Shown: positions 1 to 11,345 of the stretch, piece after piece | Layout of the letters: the number at the start of each line of letters is the position of its first letter | How positions within the stretch are numbered: position 1 is the stretch's first letter | NCBI GenBank assembly: GCA_037976565.1 | Contig: CP137675.1 | Span: 8,441,447-8,505,446 of the forward strand | Source: Mesocentrotus franciscanus | Lineage: Eukaryota > Echinodermata > Echinoidea > Camarodonta > Strongylocentrotidae | Direction of reading: 5' to 3' | DNA: 64,000 nucleotides | Notes under the pieces: model-generated | Told to the model about the DNA's origin: nothing | Seen by the model: the letters and a program-made list of their open reading frames with translations, nothing else | Databases searched by the model: none | Translations under genes and position numbers: made by a program

Positions 1-1654
1 ATATATATACTTAGATGTAGATGTACATGAATCTACTATAATTTCCATTTTTTTCTCCAGTATTAACGTTAATCTCATGTACTGTACAAATACTTTTTCT
101 GATAACAATCAATTCATTCATACGGCATGTATACGCATAGATATTAGATGTACATGCATGTATTGTTTCAATATCATAGACACATGTATGTCTACATTTC
201 TGTGGTGCATTTGTGACAGTGAAAACAACGCAGCTTACGTTAGGCCTGCACCGATGCAGACATAAATTATACCGTTTCATCAAATATCAATAACTCAGAG
301 TGCAGCAACCGTCTAATGTACTCACCTAGTAGGCTTTTGATAATCATGTCTGTATGTACACTGGAACATGATGACAAGTATATCCAAAGCACATTAATGT
401 ATTCCTAAAAAGTTCCCTTATAGAATTCACAGAGTTTGATTCAAGAATCCATATCATGCATGCGATTCCATGGTGAACAGCATGAATTCCTGCAGCATGT
501 GGTAGGTGTGCATATGGTTTCTACGTGGAGTAAGGTGGCGTTAACGAAGATTCAAGTTATTCAAGGCGCCTTTCCTGCCGGAGTATATCCACAAGCCAAG
601 GGCAATCCACGACATGCTTTATTTGCGTAGAGTAATGGAGACTCCCAAATAGACACACACGCACACACTCCCCTTCTCTCTCTCTCTGTCGTTCTGGTAG
701 ATAATAAGAAACAGACACATTCACACAATGCAGCTAGCCAGCTAGCCCCCTTTCTCTGGTAGGTGCACACACGGACACTTGACGAAGGAAGGGGTGAATA
801 CAGTAAGCTAAATAATGCTCTTCTCTCTCGCTCTCTCTCTCTCTCTACAAGCTATTCCAACCTACGGTATACACGCCGAGGCGTAGTGACGTCAGCGTGC
901 AGAGCACTGCCTGGCCAGGCCGAGCGTGGTGATTTAATATCTTCCTTAGACAGGGACGGAGGGGTGACACACAGCTATGTCATCCAATGGCAACGGAAGA
1001 ATGACTCATGCAGATGAATGTCACAGATGAATCAAGAATAATCCAAAAATACATTAAATGAGCAATAAATGCACTCTTGAGAGAGATCAGCTTGCATAGG
1101 ACTGCTTTGACTTGTTTTCCATCTGGTCACGTCCCCATCCAAAACATAGGGGAAGATCGAGACTGCTCTGCTTTCCCCCGACCTGTTGGAATCCGCTTCC
1201 AAATTACCTCCCCAAATATGAGGTTAATGAAAGACAACAAGTACAGGCCAGTTGGCGGGCTACGTATAGGATTACCCAGAATCTGCATGCCTTGTAGGAA
1301 AAGACAACAAATCTGTGTCACTCCTAGTTTCCTTAGCTGGCTTTGATGTCCATTAAGATACAGTGAAACCAAAAGGCCATCTACAGCGATGGCAAGTGTC
1401 ACAAAAAGGGGAGCGTTATCCTTTTAATCTTATGGATGAGGGCACCTTCTAAAAAGCCATTTACTTGAAATCTGTTGTTAAGATTTTACAAGATTACTAA
1501 ATAGAGGACTGCTAAAGGTGCTAAAGGTGATTCAGTCATGAAGCCCCCAGGTGATGAAGTGATAGAAATTAACCCATTGAATACCAAGCCCGGCTGGAGT
1601 CATGGAAAATGCATGTTATATTCTTATCTAATCCAGTGGGGTAATAGTATAGTT
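1..1654. other. Gene-free AT-rich stretch
   Basis: I see no supported gene here; ORFs are under 100 codons with no recognisable motif. It holds an AT dinucleotide run at the extreme left, short CT tracts near 672-688 and 821-847, and near 1,573-1,600 a fragment resembling one end of the small TAACCC-tipped element annotated at 6,899. Confidence 0.6.
821..847. repeat. CT microsatellite
   Basis: A short (CT)n run directly visible in the sequence, interrupted once by CG. A shorter CT run lies at 672-688. Confidence 0.85.
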
Positions 1655-1829
1655 ATATCGACTGCTACGAGAGGACTAGCTGTTTCTATACGCTCAAGGG
1701 ATAGTTGAATCCCCTGCTATCACCCCGAGGCGCGCCTGAGTGGGCGGCGCCGAGGGTGATAGCGGGGATTCAACTATCCCGCGAGCCAGTATTGAAACAG
1801 CTAGTCCTCGAGTATTAAAGCAGTCGATA
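1655..1829. mobile_element. Foldback palindrome (MITE-like hairpin)
   Basis: Two ~80 base arms, reading inward from ATCGACTGCT on the left and its complement AGCAGTCGAT on the right, pair over most of their length around a loop of about 10 bases near 1,737-1,745. Shared arm blocks include GGACTAGCTGTTTC, GGGATAGTTGAATCCCC and GCTATCACCC. The centre is GC-rich in an AT-rich neighbourhood. Arms differ by small indels, so it is not a cloning or assembly mirror. A foldback-type nonautonomous element is the likeliest identity. I see no clear target duplication. The ORF that starts in its loop is judged spurious. Confidence 0.65.
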
Positions 1830-2282
1830 CGACTTTTATATGCTGAATTAAAACAAAAATCTACCAAGAATTCTTACCTTAGCCTTTTAGTGAGTAAAAA
1901 TTTGTTAAAACATCACAGAAAATCTGAAACACTGTCTGTTAATCTTCGCTTAAAAATGAGTGAAAGTTTCAATCATTTGGGAATCGCAGACAAAGAGCAC
2001 TGTATGGCGTCCGTGCTCGCACGTAGACAATTTTAACACGCAAACCAATGGGGATCGCAGTAAACCAATGGGAATCGTAGGATAATGAGGATGAGGGTAG
2101 AAACTTTTAACTAGGCCCTGTGGGCTATTGCTATGCCCTGTGAGTGGGGCATGGCTTGAAATCACGACTCCAATTTCGACCAATCAGATGGCTAGATTTC
2201 TAAAGTGAGGTATATAATATTTAATAATGATAGGCCGTTCTTAATCAGCGCATATCACATTATAATGTAATGTCTCTCTGCG
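1830..2282. other. Unassigned spacer
   Basis: No gene supported. A short near-duplicate phrase, AACCAATGGG followed by ATCG, occurs twice at about 2,043-2,080. A 98-codon ORF running in from the foldback palindrome has no recognisable motif. Confidence 0.5.
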
Positions 2283-2513
2283 CTTCTAACGGACTGTGGA
2301 TACTATTAACCCGGCTTTAGCCCCGGCAACTGTAGCACTCAGTGCATTCAAGGAATAAATCCTACCAGATACAATTTACATAACCTGGGTCGAGTGTGGC
2401 AAATGTAAATAAATGTCTTGACAAAGGACGTTAGTGCTGTGGCGGGATTCAAACCCTGTACCTTGTGATTCACAGTCCGGAGACTTATCCACTAGATGAC
2501 AACACCTCTACAA
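2283..2513 (-). mobile_element. tRNA-derived SINE, family A
   Basis: On the minus strand a tRNA-like head comes first: an A-box-like TCATCTAGTGGATAAG, a His-like GTG in the anticodon position, and a B-box GGGTTTGAATCCCG. A body follows containing AACGTCC-TTG-CAAGACAT and CATTTGCCACACTCGACCC. The same body recurs at 4,650 and 16,675, which defines a family. The head is well preserved but has drifted from a functional tRNA, and the 3' end is truncated relative to the 16.7 kb copy. Confidence 0.75.
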
Positions 2514-4574
2514 ATAATTCACTTCATGGGCAACATCTAGCAATTTTTGTCTTGATCACGACTGAAGCTGCACTGTTAATTTGGGAAAAAATAATATAGG
2601 AAAGAAAAACATCCCTGAAAGAGTTAAATAAAAGTGAAATAAAATCTATTTCCAATGTAATGTCAAAATAATAGAAATCCTATTCGCCACAAATAACCTA
2701 AACACCAAAGATATCATCAGAACCATAGGAGTAATATCAAAGTTGATACAAATACCTGATGGTCATGGATTTGCAAAGGCCCTTCCAAATAATAGACCTT
2801 ACATGTATTTTTAATGCAGCCCATTTTCAGTGCAGATGTCCCATCAGATCGATGGCACCACAAGATGTTTTCCAACCTTGATCTTTGTGTGGTCATAATA
2901 TTCATGGATCTTTCTCTGTTATTTACGCTTTTGAGTACATATTGGATTAATACACAGTACGGGAAAGGAAGAATTTATATCAAAGGCATTGTTTAACTAT
3001 GCCAAATCTGAGATGCATTGCCCTACGAGTTTTCAGCGTCTGTGATATGGTGTAATATTGAAGCCCTAAAAAAATTGCGCTTCAAAATGATCAAGAAGTG
3101 CCTCAAAAAGTAAAAATCTTTGAGTGACCGGTTTTACCATAATCATTTTCCCAATAGACTGTAGTGTTATAAAAACCATTAGGGAAACGGTTTTTGAAAT
3201 TTCGAATTCCAATCATAAATATCTTGATAATCAGATGGGCGATCAGCTTGTAAACGTCATGACTGACTGACCTAAAGGTTTATAATTATAATTGCAGCAT
3301 GAGCTAAATCTAGGATTTTGTTTAGAATTTGAGACAAAGATACCCAATCCCTTTAATAAAATAGTACAGTTTCTATTCACTAAACTTGTAGAGAAGATAA
3401 TCTGCATTTTATACAGTCATTGCATCCCAAAAATATACATGTAAATCTGTAAATCAGCTTTCTTGCATAATTAATGTTGAACTTGTACAGTAGATACGAT
3501 GTATTTCCAATGAATACATTTCCCAAAGCATATGCATTATTCAGGATTGAACTCTATAGAATAATAATGTATCGCAGAATTCAGAATAGGTCAATCTCTG
3601 TACATTTGTATCTCCTATGTATTGGTCTAACCTTTCGTCTAAATGGGCTCTCATATTAACGACCAGCCTTGGTAAGTGTCGTCAGCCGAGTGAGTGCGTA
3701 GGCAAGTCCTGCCCTTGCCGTCATTTTAGAGATGTCACCAAGACAACAAATCATCGACACAGCCAGACAGACAAACGTAATGATTTGATACTAAATGGGT
3801 ATTTTTCTCCCATGTATGAAATAATATATCAAACTACAAACTGTGATAGCTAATACAGATGTACATGGAGAGAATGAAAATAAAAATAGTCCTGCGGCAG
3901 TTGACAAAAATTAGTAAAATTAGAAGAAAAAAAAGTAAAGAAGAAATAATGAAACAACCGTAAGAGATATAAATATACAAATTTTCAGCATTAAGCCTTT
4001 GTTGACAAATTTATTCAAAACCAGCATTCTTCAAAACTTCAAAATGGGGTGCAACAGTTGCTAAGTGCACACAGTTAGAAAACAAAGAGGATAACTTAGA
4101 AAAGATGATGAAACAAAGAAAAGACTGGGAATTCAAGAAAGAAAAGGGAAGGAGAGATGCGAGAGAATGACAAGACAAAACAAAGAAAAGGCTGGGAAGA
4201 GCAGAACATTTCTATATTTTGTATCTCCTTTAGTTGTTTCATTATTTCTTCTTCACTTAATTATACAGAGAGAGCCTACACATGTTCTGCGAAGGGATTT
4301 GTTGAGGTGTTGCTACTTGACCGGTAGGCAATCTGTCAGGCAGCCCACGAGGCAAAAACAAAAAAAATTAATATAATAAATAGAAAACGTTTCTGATCTT
4401 ACATGACATTGACGGAATTCAGCATCATACTATTACATGTTGAAAATTATCTCAAAGATTTATGTTTCTATGAAATGGGGGTAAGTAGTGTATTAGTGGC
4501 ATTACAACTAACAGTGGATATAATCATCTTGTGTCACGTTTTATTGGCATTTTTTTCCCTCTCGTTCAGTTTTT
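2514..4574. other. Gene-free AT-rich stretch
   Basis: No ORF over ~80 codons and no recognisable repeat. An A-rich purine tract spans about 3,890-4,160. Nothing functional could be assigned. Confidence 0.5.
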
Positions 4575-4646
4575 GTAAGGTTGGGCCTCAAAACAATTTG
4601 AACAGCCAAAGTGGGCCTCGAGTTAAAAAAGGTTGAGAAGTGCTGG
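4575..4646 (-). mobile_element. hAT-like transposon terminus (remnant)
   Basis: Read on the minus strand, the sequence begins CAGCACTTCTCAACC and continues through GAGGCCCACTTTGG and GAGGCCCAACC. CAGNG-N-TTCTCAACCT is the characteristic tip of many hAT (Charlie-like) elements. Only one terminus is visible and it abuts the SINE to its right. No transposase sequence is present. This is an old, solo end, and the assignment rests on the tip motif alone. Confidence 0.5.
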
Positions 4647-4649
4647 TTT

Positions 4650-4828
4650 ACTAGATGAATCTCCATCCCGTCGCAGCATTATCATCCTCTGGCAAGACAT
4701 TAATCTAAATTTGCAACACTCGACCCAGCTGTGATGTGTGGATACCAAGTAGGATATATTCCTTGAATGCACAGAGTACTACGGTTGCCAGAGATAAAGC
4801 AGGAGTAATAATATTCTATATGCACTAA
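4650..4828 (+). mobile_element. SINE family A, head-truncated copy
   Basis: The body phrases CTCTGGCAAGACATTAATCT, CACTCGACCCAG and ATTCCTTGAATGCACAGAGT match the SINEs at 2,283 (complement) and 16,675. Only the last part of the tRNA-like head, around the B-box, remains. It lies next to a hAT-like tip, so the head may have been lost by nesting or decay. Confidence 0.65.
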
Positions 4829-4885
4829 ACAAGAATGGCATACACGTAGTAGTAGTATTTTCATTGTGGATAACAAAATTTAAAA

Positions 4886-4962
4886 TCTGTCTGTTAGGAA
4901 ACTGAAGGGCATAACTCTGTGTTAAAATTTATGAGATAATGCCTTCCTGGCTCCAAACCAAC
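4886..4962. repeat. ~80 bp hairpin repeat, copy 1
   Basis: The left arm (CTGAAGGGCATAACTCTGTG) and right arm (ATAATGCCTTCCTGGCTCC) are imperfect complements around an A/T-rich loop. It belongs to the recurrent hairpin family described under findings, whose cores are GGAGCCAGAAGGGTGTTAAC and GTTAATGCCCTTCTGGCTCC. Confidence 0.65.
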
Positions 4963-6898
4963 GAATTGGACCATAAATATTATATAAGCTTTGACTGATA
5001 GAATAAATTTAAAACAATTCTTGAACAGAAGTAACAGCCAACCATGTGGAGGTGTACATGTAAAGATGAACTTCATGCTTTTTTCAAAGTTAAATTATCT
5101 ACAGGTTTCTGACTATCATGATGTCTTCCTTTACAATTATTACACTTGCTTATGGGAAGGATCTGATCAGCATTTCAGAATATGCATATATTGGATATGA
5201 GAAAAATATCATGTCTTGTGAGGGTGGTAGAGATGAAAGATGGGAAATATTTGTCTTTAGGAATAGAAAGGTAATTTAGCTGTGATTGTGATTGCTTTCT
5301 AGGGCTCCTAACCTCCGGGGATCGTTTAGTCCAATGACTTCACAGCTTTTATGATGGATGAGTAATTGCTGGTCTACTGCTATTTGAACATGGGCGGAAA
5401 AGGGTTTGGTTATGGGGAGCATTTCTCTCCATCCCTTCTTCATTTTCTCCCCATGCAGTTCTTTTAAAAATATTGAAATTGTCAGCAATATACATTCATC
5501 GATGGAGGCTAAGAATGGTATTCACTGGTAGTCATAGTTGTAGTCATTAAAGTAATAGTAGTAGTAGCAGCAGCAGCAGCAGTGGTAGTAGTAAATACAA
5601 TTTTTAAAGGTGATACAAGCATGAACATTAATTGGGTATATTAGTCATTATCTATTATTCTTAGTTCATAACTAATAGCAATTGACCATTCCTTCCAAGA
5701 TGTCCCCTCCCCTTCCAAACCATCACCATCATCACCACCTTCACAAAATTGGCACATATATTACTAATGGTTTCTTTCTAATTTATGGCATTATTTCATA
5801 GCAAAAGCAATTCCAGAGAAAGGAGATACGTCCATTAATTATGAAACTTATCTTATCACAAAACATCCCAAGGAATAAGATGAACATGACCTGAATCGCG
5901 AATAACTCCACCTATTTCATTACAGAATAAATTGTTTTAAAAAAAAACATTTTGTTTATTCACAGGAGCTCTACTTCTACTTTCTGTAATCTGTATAATA
6001 AATTTAAAATTTATCCTCTGAGGATGTTATGTGCAAATCAAAGGTCCTTGATCACTGGATGTCCAATGTGTGCCCAAGTATTGTGTAGTTCTGCACATAA
6101 ATTGACATCAAATGTGTTCTTTCACTTCAAATTTGGTCTTATCTAAGATCTTTAAAGTGCTATTACTTACATTAATAATGATCACATACTAGTAAAATCA
6201 AACATGTGGTCGGTAATGGACGAGACAAAAAAGCTTTTACTTTATACCTTACATCCTTTTTCTTTCTTTTACCAGAGCTCTTTTTTTGATTTTCTTAACT
6301 TTTCATTTGCTCTGTTTTCCTGCAATGTTTCATTTTCATCAACCTTGTATATCTCTTGTAACTAATTAAGAAACCTAATTACAGTATGAAATGAAATATG
6401 AATGTTCAAGGATGACAGAAGATTTTTATATAAATACTTGTGATACATAATCGTATTGGGAACACTGTAGCATCAATTAACCTCAAAGTCTGCATTCATA
6501 ATGCATACCCGACCATTCTCCTGTATTGGCATTTAATTATTCAACAATGTTGAACATTGTACGTGCCTGTACCAGCTATGTCAATGCAGTATGTATCTTT
6601 TGGATTGCCTGATCAATAAGTACTTCTCTTGTCTGCATTTTCTGAGTAAAGACATGAATAATTCATAAATGTGTACTGGACCATTCTGAGCGTCTCGAAA
6701 TTCATCTAGTTCGCCTTGTATTCCGTTTCATTCTCGTGTGTGGGTTCATCTGTATGTGGGAGCATGGAGGGAGTATTAAGGATTGAGGGGGTGGAGAGGA
6801 GGGGGTGGGGACGAGACAGAAATAGAGGGCATGGGTGAAAGATTACCACATAAAGTGGTGTATGTGTCAGCAGCTAAAGAGGGTATACATGTAGTGCT
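4963..6898. other. Gene-free stretch with simple repeats
   Basis: Contains an AGT/AGC trinucleotide tract at 5,555-5,593. A 70-codon minus-strand ORF (5,276-5,488) has no recognisable domain. No other repeat or gene could be supported. Confidence 0.5.
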
Positions 6899-6976
6899 AA
6901 CCCGTCGACTACTGAATGCATTCATTGCCATAGGCTTAATACAGGGGGCCACCTGGTTCCAGTAGGCAATGGGTTA
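6899..6976. mobile_element. Very small TIR element, TAACCC-tipped
   Basis: The left end TAACCCGTCGACTACTG and the right end CAGTAGGCAATGGGTTA are imperfect inverted repeats around a short centre containing GGGGGCCACCTGG. The right side is flanked by TTAA and the left by CTAA, consistent with a decayed TTAA target. A fragment of one end recurs near 1,573. Confidence 0.5.
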
Positions 6977-7120
6977 ATAACACCGGTTCAATCTCATATG
7001 AAGGGAAACAGATTTACAAAGCTTCTAGAATTCTACAAACATGTATCACGGATTGATAATGAATAACTGATGGAAATAGCTTTTGCAATTTCAGGTAATA
7101 AACCTGCTATCATGTCAGCA

Positions 7121-7145
7121 TTAATTTAATTTAATTTAATCTAAT
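7121..7145. repeat. (TTTAA)n microsatellite
   Basis: About five perfect pentanucleotide units are directly visible. Confidence 0.85.
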
Positions 7146-7299
7146 TAAGGAACTTTACATAACTATCTTGATCTAAGGAGACACGAACGAACGATGTCAG
7201 CATTTTCAAGACATTATTGATTCTTGTATGTGGGAAGGCCAAAAGAATATCATTAGTTGAAATCCATAAGAATTTGATTATTTTGTCCTCTTGCATTAA

Positions 7300-7828
7300 A
7301 GGTACTATGTCCCATTTGCAGGCCCAAAAAATGAAAAGGTTAAATTCCAACGGCATTTGAAAGACAATACTAATTTAGAACTTCCCTTAAAAAAGGGGGG
7401 CTTGAAAATGTCTTTAAGTGGGAAAATAACGACTATTAGTTGTCGAATCGACTTAGGAGCTATAGAGCCAGTAAGTAATAGTCTGATTTTCAGACCACTG
7501 TACCAAATGGTCGTACGTTTATGCTGCGCAAAGATTCAATCAGTTTAATTTTGGCCATTACAAGAAGTGGGTTATTGATGGAGACAAATGCTTTATGTAC
7601 CCTTTACAGCTCATTTTATGTATGTTATTACCAAAGATGAAAAAGCCAGTCAGTCACTCAATAGTGTCTGACAGTGAAGTCTAGCAAGTAAACGGGTTTC
7701 CTTGCATAATTTGAATATTAGGACACTGCTAACGTTTAAATTTCACAGATAGGACATACATGACATATTCATAATTCCTGCAAAGTTCTACAGAATTTGA
7801 TGATGGCTGCAAAAGGGACGTAGTATCT
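7300..7828. mobile_element. TTAA-flanked MITE, family T1
   Basis: TIRs are AGGTACTATGTCCCATTTGC at the left and, read inward from the right, AGATACTACGTCCCTTTTGC. Both are immediately preceded by TTAA (7,296-7,299 and 7,829-7,832). TTAA targets with AG-initial tips point to the piggyBac or Kolobok superfamilies, but no transposase is present and I cannot choose between them. The 529 bp interior is nearly collinear with the flanks of the larger element at 39,549-41,008, which adds three ~390 bp tandem units. This copy is therefore the short internal-deletion or ancestral form. Confidence 0.75.
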
Positions 7829-7834
7829 TTAAAA

Positions 7835-8247
7835 GAGAATATCCACATTTTGGCGGATGAAAACATTGAAAACCTGTAGTGTTCCTTGAAAAAAAACTGT
7901 AATAACATCTAAGTTCATGGTTCGTGTATATTCATATAGATCATATAATCTCTTGGGATAAACTTCTGTAGATATCTTTTCCCCATGTGGATTTGGCCAT
8001 CGGAGAAAGATGGAGAGAGATGGTGGAGATGGCGATGAGAAAACGAAGCACTGCCATCAGAAGATGCAGATGATACGTTAGCATAGGGGTACATGAAGGT
8101 AAGTGTGCCTTGTGGGTTGGGGGAGATTGGGGCAAGTTACAGAAAACATTGTAAACAAGAATGGGATAAGATGCTCCCAATGACCGATGATGACACAGAG
8201 ATGAAGAGGGAGATGGCTCTCGAAAAAGAGGGAAGCTATCCTCTTTT
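7835..8247. other. Unassigned spacer
   Basis: No supported gene. A purine-rich GATGGAGA-type tract around 8,000-8,060 precedes the hairpin array. Confidence 0.45.
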
Positions 8248-9066
8248 GAGGGCTAGAAGGGTGTTAACTCTAAACCCACTGTAAAAAGATTTGAGTTAAT
8301 GCCCTTTTGGCTCTCAATAGAAGATGTCTGAAGTGCCTATTTGTCAGACTTAGAATGTTCTCTGTTTAGAGCTAGAGGGGCATTACCTTGTGTCCTTCTA
8401 TAGAGAGTTAATGCCCTTCTGGCTCTCAACAGAGGATGTATCTGACTGAAGTGTCTATTTGTCAGACTTAGAATGTTCTCTGTTCAGAGCTAGAGGGGGA
8501 TTAGCTTGTGTCCTTCTGTAGAGAGGTAATGCCCTTCTGGCTCTCAACAGAAGATGTATCCAACTGAAGTGTCCATTTGTTAGACTGTTATAATGTTCTC
8601 TGTTCAGAGCTAGAGGGGCATTAGCTTGTGTCCTTCTGTAGAGAGGTAATGCCCTTCTGGCTCTCAACAGAAGATGTATCCAACTGAAGTGTCCATTTGT
8701 TAGACTGTTAGAATGTTCTCTGTTCAGAGCTAGAGGGGCATTAGCTTGTGTTCTTCTGTAGAGAGTTAATGCCCTTCTGGCTCTCAACAGAAGATGTATC
8801 CAACTGAAGTGTCTATTTGTCAGACTGTTAGAATGTTCTCTGTTCAGAGCTAGAGGGGCATTAGCTTGTGTCCTTCTATAGAGAGGTAATGCCCTTCTGG
8901 CTATCAACAGAAGATGTATCTAACTGAAGTGTCTATTTGTCAGACTGTTAGAATGTTCTCTGTTCAGAGCTAGAGGGGCATTACCTCATATTCCTATACA
9001 CAGAGGTAAAGCCCTGGTTCTCAACAGAAGATGTATCCATTTAAAGTACCTATTTGTCAGACTGTT
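8248..9066. repeat. Tandem satellite (~120 bp × 7) built from hairpin units
   Basis: About seven head-to-tail units are visible. Each contains a hairpin (arms around AGAGCTAGAGGGGCATTA and TAATGCCCTTCTGGCTCT) plus a ~40 base spacer ending in TATTTGTCAGACTGTTA. Spacer starts recur near 8,331, 8,450, 8,569, 8,689, 8,809, 8,929 and 9,047, a period of 119-120. Central units are nearly identical and the edge units more diverged, as expected for unequal-crossover homogenisation. The minus-strand 150-codon ORF across it (8,455-8,907) is a by-product of a period divisible by three, not a gene. Confidence 0.9.
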
Positions 9067-9412
9067 ATCAGCTAGGACAACATAATACATCTACTAATGG
9101 AAGCGGAATACATTAACATGATCTGATTCACACACATCCAGAGTCTTAACATGGACAAACCGACACCACATGGAAGCTTCTAAGACACTCAAGCCCAGTG
9201 TCTCATCAGGCGGCATGATGAGCCCTCCTCTACCAAGGTGTCCATTGATTTTTCTTCAAAGATTTCTAGATCTTCCGTTATAAAGATGAGTAATGGAGTA
9301 CTGAAGAGGGACAAAAAAATCCTACAAAATGTGGTGTGTGTGTAAAACAGCTGGAAGAAAAAAATTATTCTGTTGCTATGCACCGTTTGTATCTACACTG
9401 CATGTACTAGTC

Positions 9413-9560
9413 CTCGGCCCTATTTCATCAAACTTGCTTTCAATTACAAGTTAAAATAACTAAGCTACGGAAATCATGGCATCTGGTTGTCTGAAAGCTA
9501 ATATGTCATAGAATTGTAGCATTTGTTATTGATAACACGTTTTAAGAAACAGGGTCCTGG
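9413..9560. mobile_element. Degenerate MITE, GGCCC-TTTC tips
   Basis: The left CGGCCCTATTTCATCAAA and right TTTAAGAAACAGGGTCCTG are imperfect inverted repeats. They resemble the better-preserved element at 19,754-19,906 whose tips read GGACCCGTTTCACAAAG. It is an old member, with identity limited mostly to the termini. Confidence 0.45.
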
Positions 9561-9860
9561 GATCTATATTTGTATTATATCTGGTATTCTTCTTTGGATA
9601 CAGCCCTTTAGAAGAATAAAAATCATGTTTATAAATTTTTTTATGGAGTTCATTCGAATTTTCATTATCATTCATGATCATCTCGAGAACTAATTTTCAA
9701 TTGAATAAAATTGTTCACCAAAAAATCCTTCAGCACCTCAGGAGATGATTTCAACTGTTCACATTAAGTACCTCAATAATAGATTTTTAATTATCTGCAC
9801 CTTTCTACAAGACAGGCAAAAAAAAATTGATATCTTGAAATAAAAAACTGATACTGCATA

Positions 9861-9940
9861 TCATCCGTTGAGAGCCAGAAGAATGTTAGCTCTGTGTTTA
9901 AAAATATGAGTCAATGCCCTTACGGCTCCCCATAGATGAT
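9861..9940. repeat. ~80 bp hairpin repeat, copy 2
   Basis: The outer arms TCATC-GTTGAGAGCCAGAAG and CTTACGGCTCC-ATAGATGA pair, and the inner pair TAGCTCTGTG/TGAGTCAATG is weaker. The outer ATCATC/GATGAT segments are retained here, marking the full extent of the unit. Confidence 0.7.
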
Positions 9941-10460
9941 ATCATCATCTTACTACATGATACTGATAAACATCCCCTTGCCCCTCCCTTACCTACATTG
10001 TACATGTACATGTACCTCCCCTCCCTCAGGAGACAAATTAGCTCAATACTCTCCTCTAAATGAGGAAAATATACATTTATTGCTAATGGGTTTCTAATTC
10101 TTGATTATTTCCTGGCTTAGAATCATCTTTGTACACAGTTTCCTTGTCATTGATTGATCTATATATAAGAACACCATTACAGGGCCTCTCGTTTATCCTT
10201 CATTGACCTAGTTATAAATGTATAAACACGTACACGTCAAAATGCATCAAGAAAAGTCTAATACCAAAGCTAATCGAATGTCTGACATTTTAACCAACCA
10301 ATTACCATAGTAAATTAAGCATGAAGGCTGAATAATTGATGCTTTGCATGGGACTCTAGTAATTGCAGAGCTCCATCCAGCTACGCTAAAAGTACGCTTC
10401 ATTTTCTGGACTAGACTGTCATACTGATAAAAATAATGTCTTCATACCTTCATATGATAC

Positions 10461-10540
10461 ATCGTCTGTTTGGAGCCAAAGAGGCGTTACGTCTGAATAC
10501 AATTATACGAGTCAATACCCTTCTGGCTCCAAACTGATGC
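10461..10540. repeat. ~80 bp hairpin repeat, copy 3
   Basis: Arms TTTGGAGCCAAAGAGGCGTT and ACCCTTCTGGCTCCAAACTG pair with a few mismatches. It lies inside the first unit of the 450 bp tandem duplication. Confidence 0.75.
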
Positions 10541-10917
10541 TATGATCAATAGTGTCTAAACACAAACTAAAACTCAAACGGCGCAACCCATAATTCTACT
10601 TTTATTTTTGAAAAAAAACAATATACCGGTATATTATATTTTCCCCTGGGAGGTTCTACAGTTTCCTTAATTCCAATGGCAGAATTTATTTGTATTTGAT
10701 TCAGTTACTATTTTATGTTCTGTTTACTTTTTATTTTTTGCTTTTGTTTTTGTCTGTTTGGTTTTATTTGTTTGTTTGATAGATTTTTATTGAGAATCAT
10801 GAAATTTCTTTTAATAAACAAGAAATACAGCAGCCTCCAGTTAGGCTAAAGTACGCTTCATTTTCTGGACTAGACTGTCATACTGATAAAATAATGTCTT
10901 CATATCTTCATATGATA

Positions 10918-10998
10918 CATTGTCTGATTGGAGCCAGAAGGGTGTCAAGTCTGAATGAAATCATACGAGTCAATACCCTTCTGGCTCCAAACTGATGC
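10918..10998. repeat. ~80 bp hairpin repeat, copy 4
   Basis: Arms TTGGAGCCAGAAGGGTGTCA and CAATACCCTTCTGGCTCCAA form a nearly perfect stem. It sits at the equivalent position in the second tandem unit. Its left arm is closer to the family consensus than copy 3. Confidence 0.8.
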
Positions 10999-11345
10999 TA
11001 TAATCAATCAATAGTGTCTAAACACAAACTAAAACTAAAACAGTACCGTCAATAATTTTACTTTATTTTTGAAAAAAAAACAATATACTGGTATATTATA
11101 TTTTCCCTTGGGAGGTTCTACAGTTTCCTCAATTCCAATGGCAGAATTTATTTGTATTTGACTCAGTTACTATTTTATGTTCCAGTTTACTTTATTTCAT
11201 TTATTTTTATTGATGAATTTTTATTGAGAATCATGAAATTTCTTTTTAAAAAACAACACACAAGAAATAGAGCACCCTCTAGTCAGGCTAAAGTAGGCTT
11301 CATTTTCTGAACTGTCATACTGATCAGAATGTCTTCATATCTTCG

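Larger units (their letters stand above)
10363..11345. repeat. Tandem duplication (~450 bp × 2.2)
   Basis: Unit starts are marked by CTA-AAGTACGCTTCATTTTCTG near 10,385, 10,845 and 11,287. The first two units are complete and carry, in the same order, a hairpin copy, a TTTTGAAAAAAAACAATATAC segment, a TTTTCCC-TGGGAGGTTCTAC segment and a T-rich tail. The third unit stops after ~65 bases. The units differ by small indels, so this is a real duplication of moderate age and not an assembly copy. Confidence 0.85.

Noticed and set aside
1740..2036. 98-codon plus-strand ORF
   Set aside because: Starts within a foldback palindrome and shows no recognisable motif.
5276..5488. 70-codon minus-strand ORF with complex composition
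   Set aside because: Reads without low complexity, but I recognise no domain and see no splice signals; not enough to call a gene.
8455..8907. 150-codon minus-strand ORF with internal protein-like repeats
   Set aside because: It is the translation of a 120 bp satellite whose period is divisible by three; no start context or homology.
8248..9066. Regularly spaced repeats resembling a CRISPR array
   Set aside because: Spacers are themselves repeats, the unit is 120 bp and the DNA is eukaryotic.
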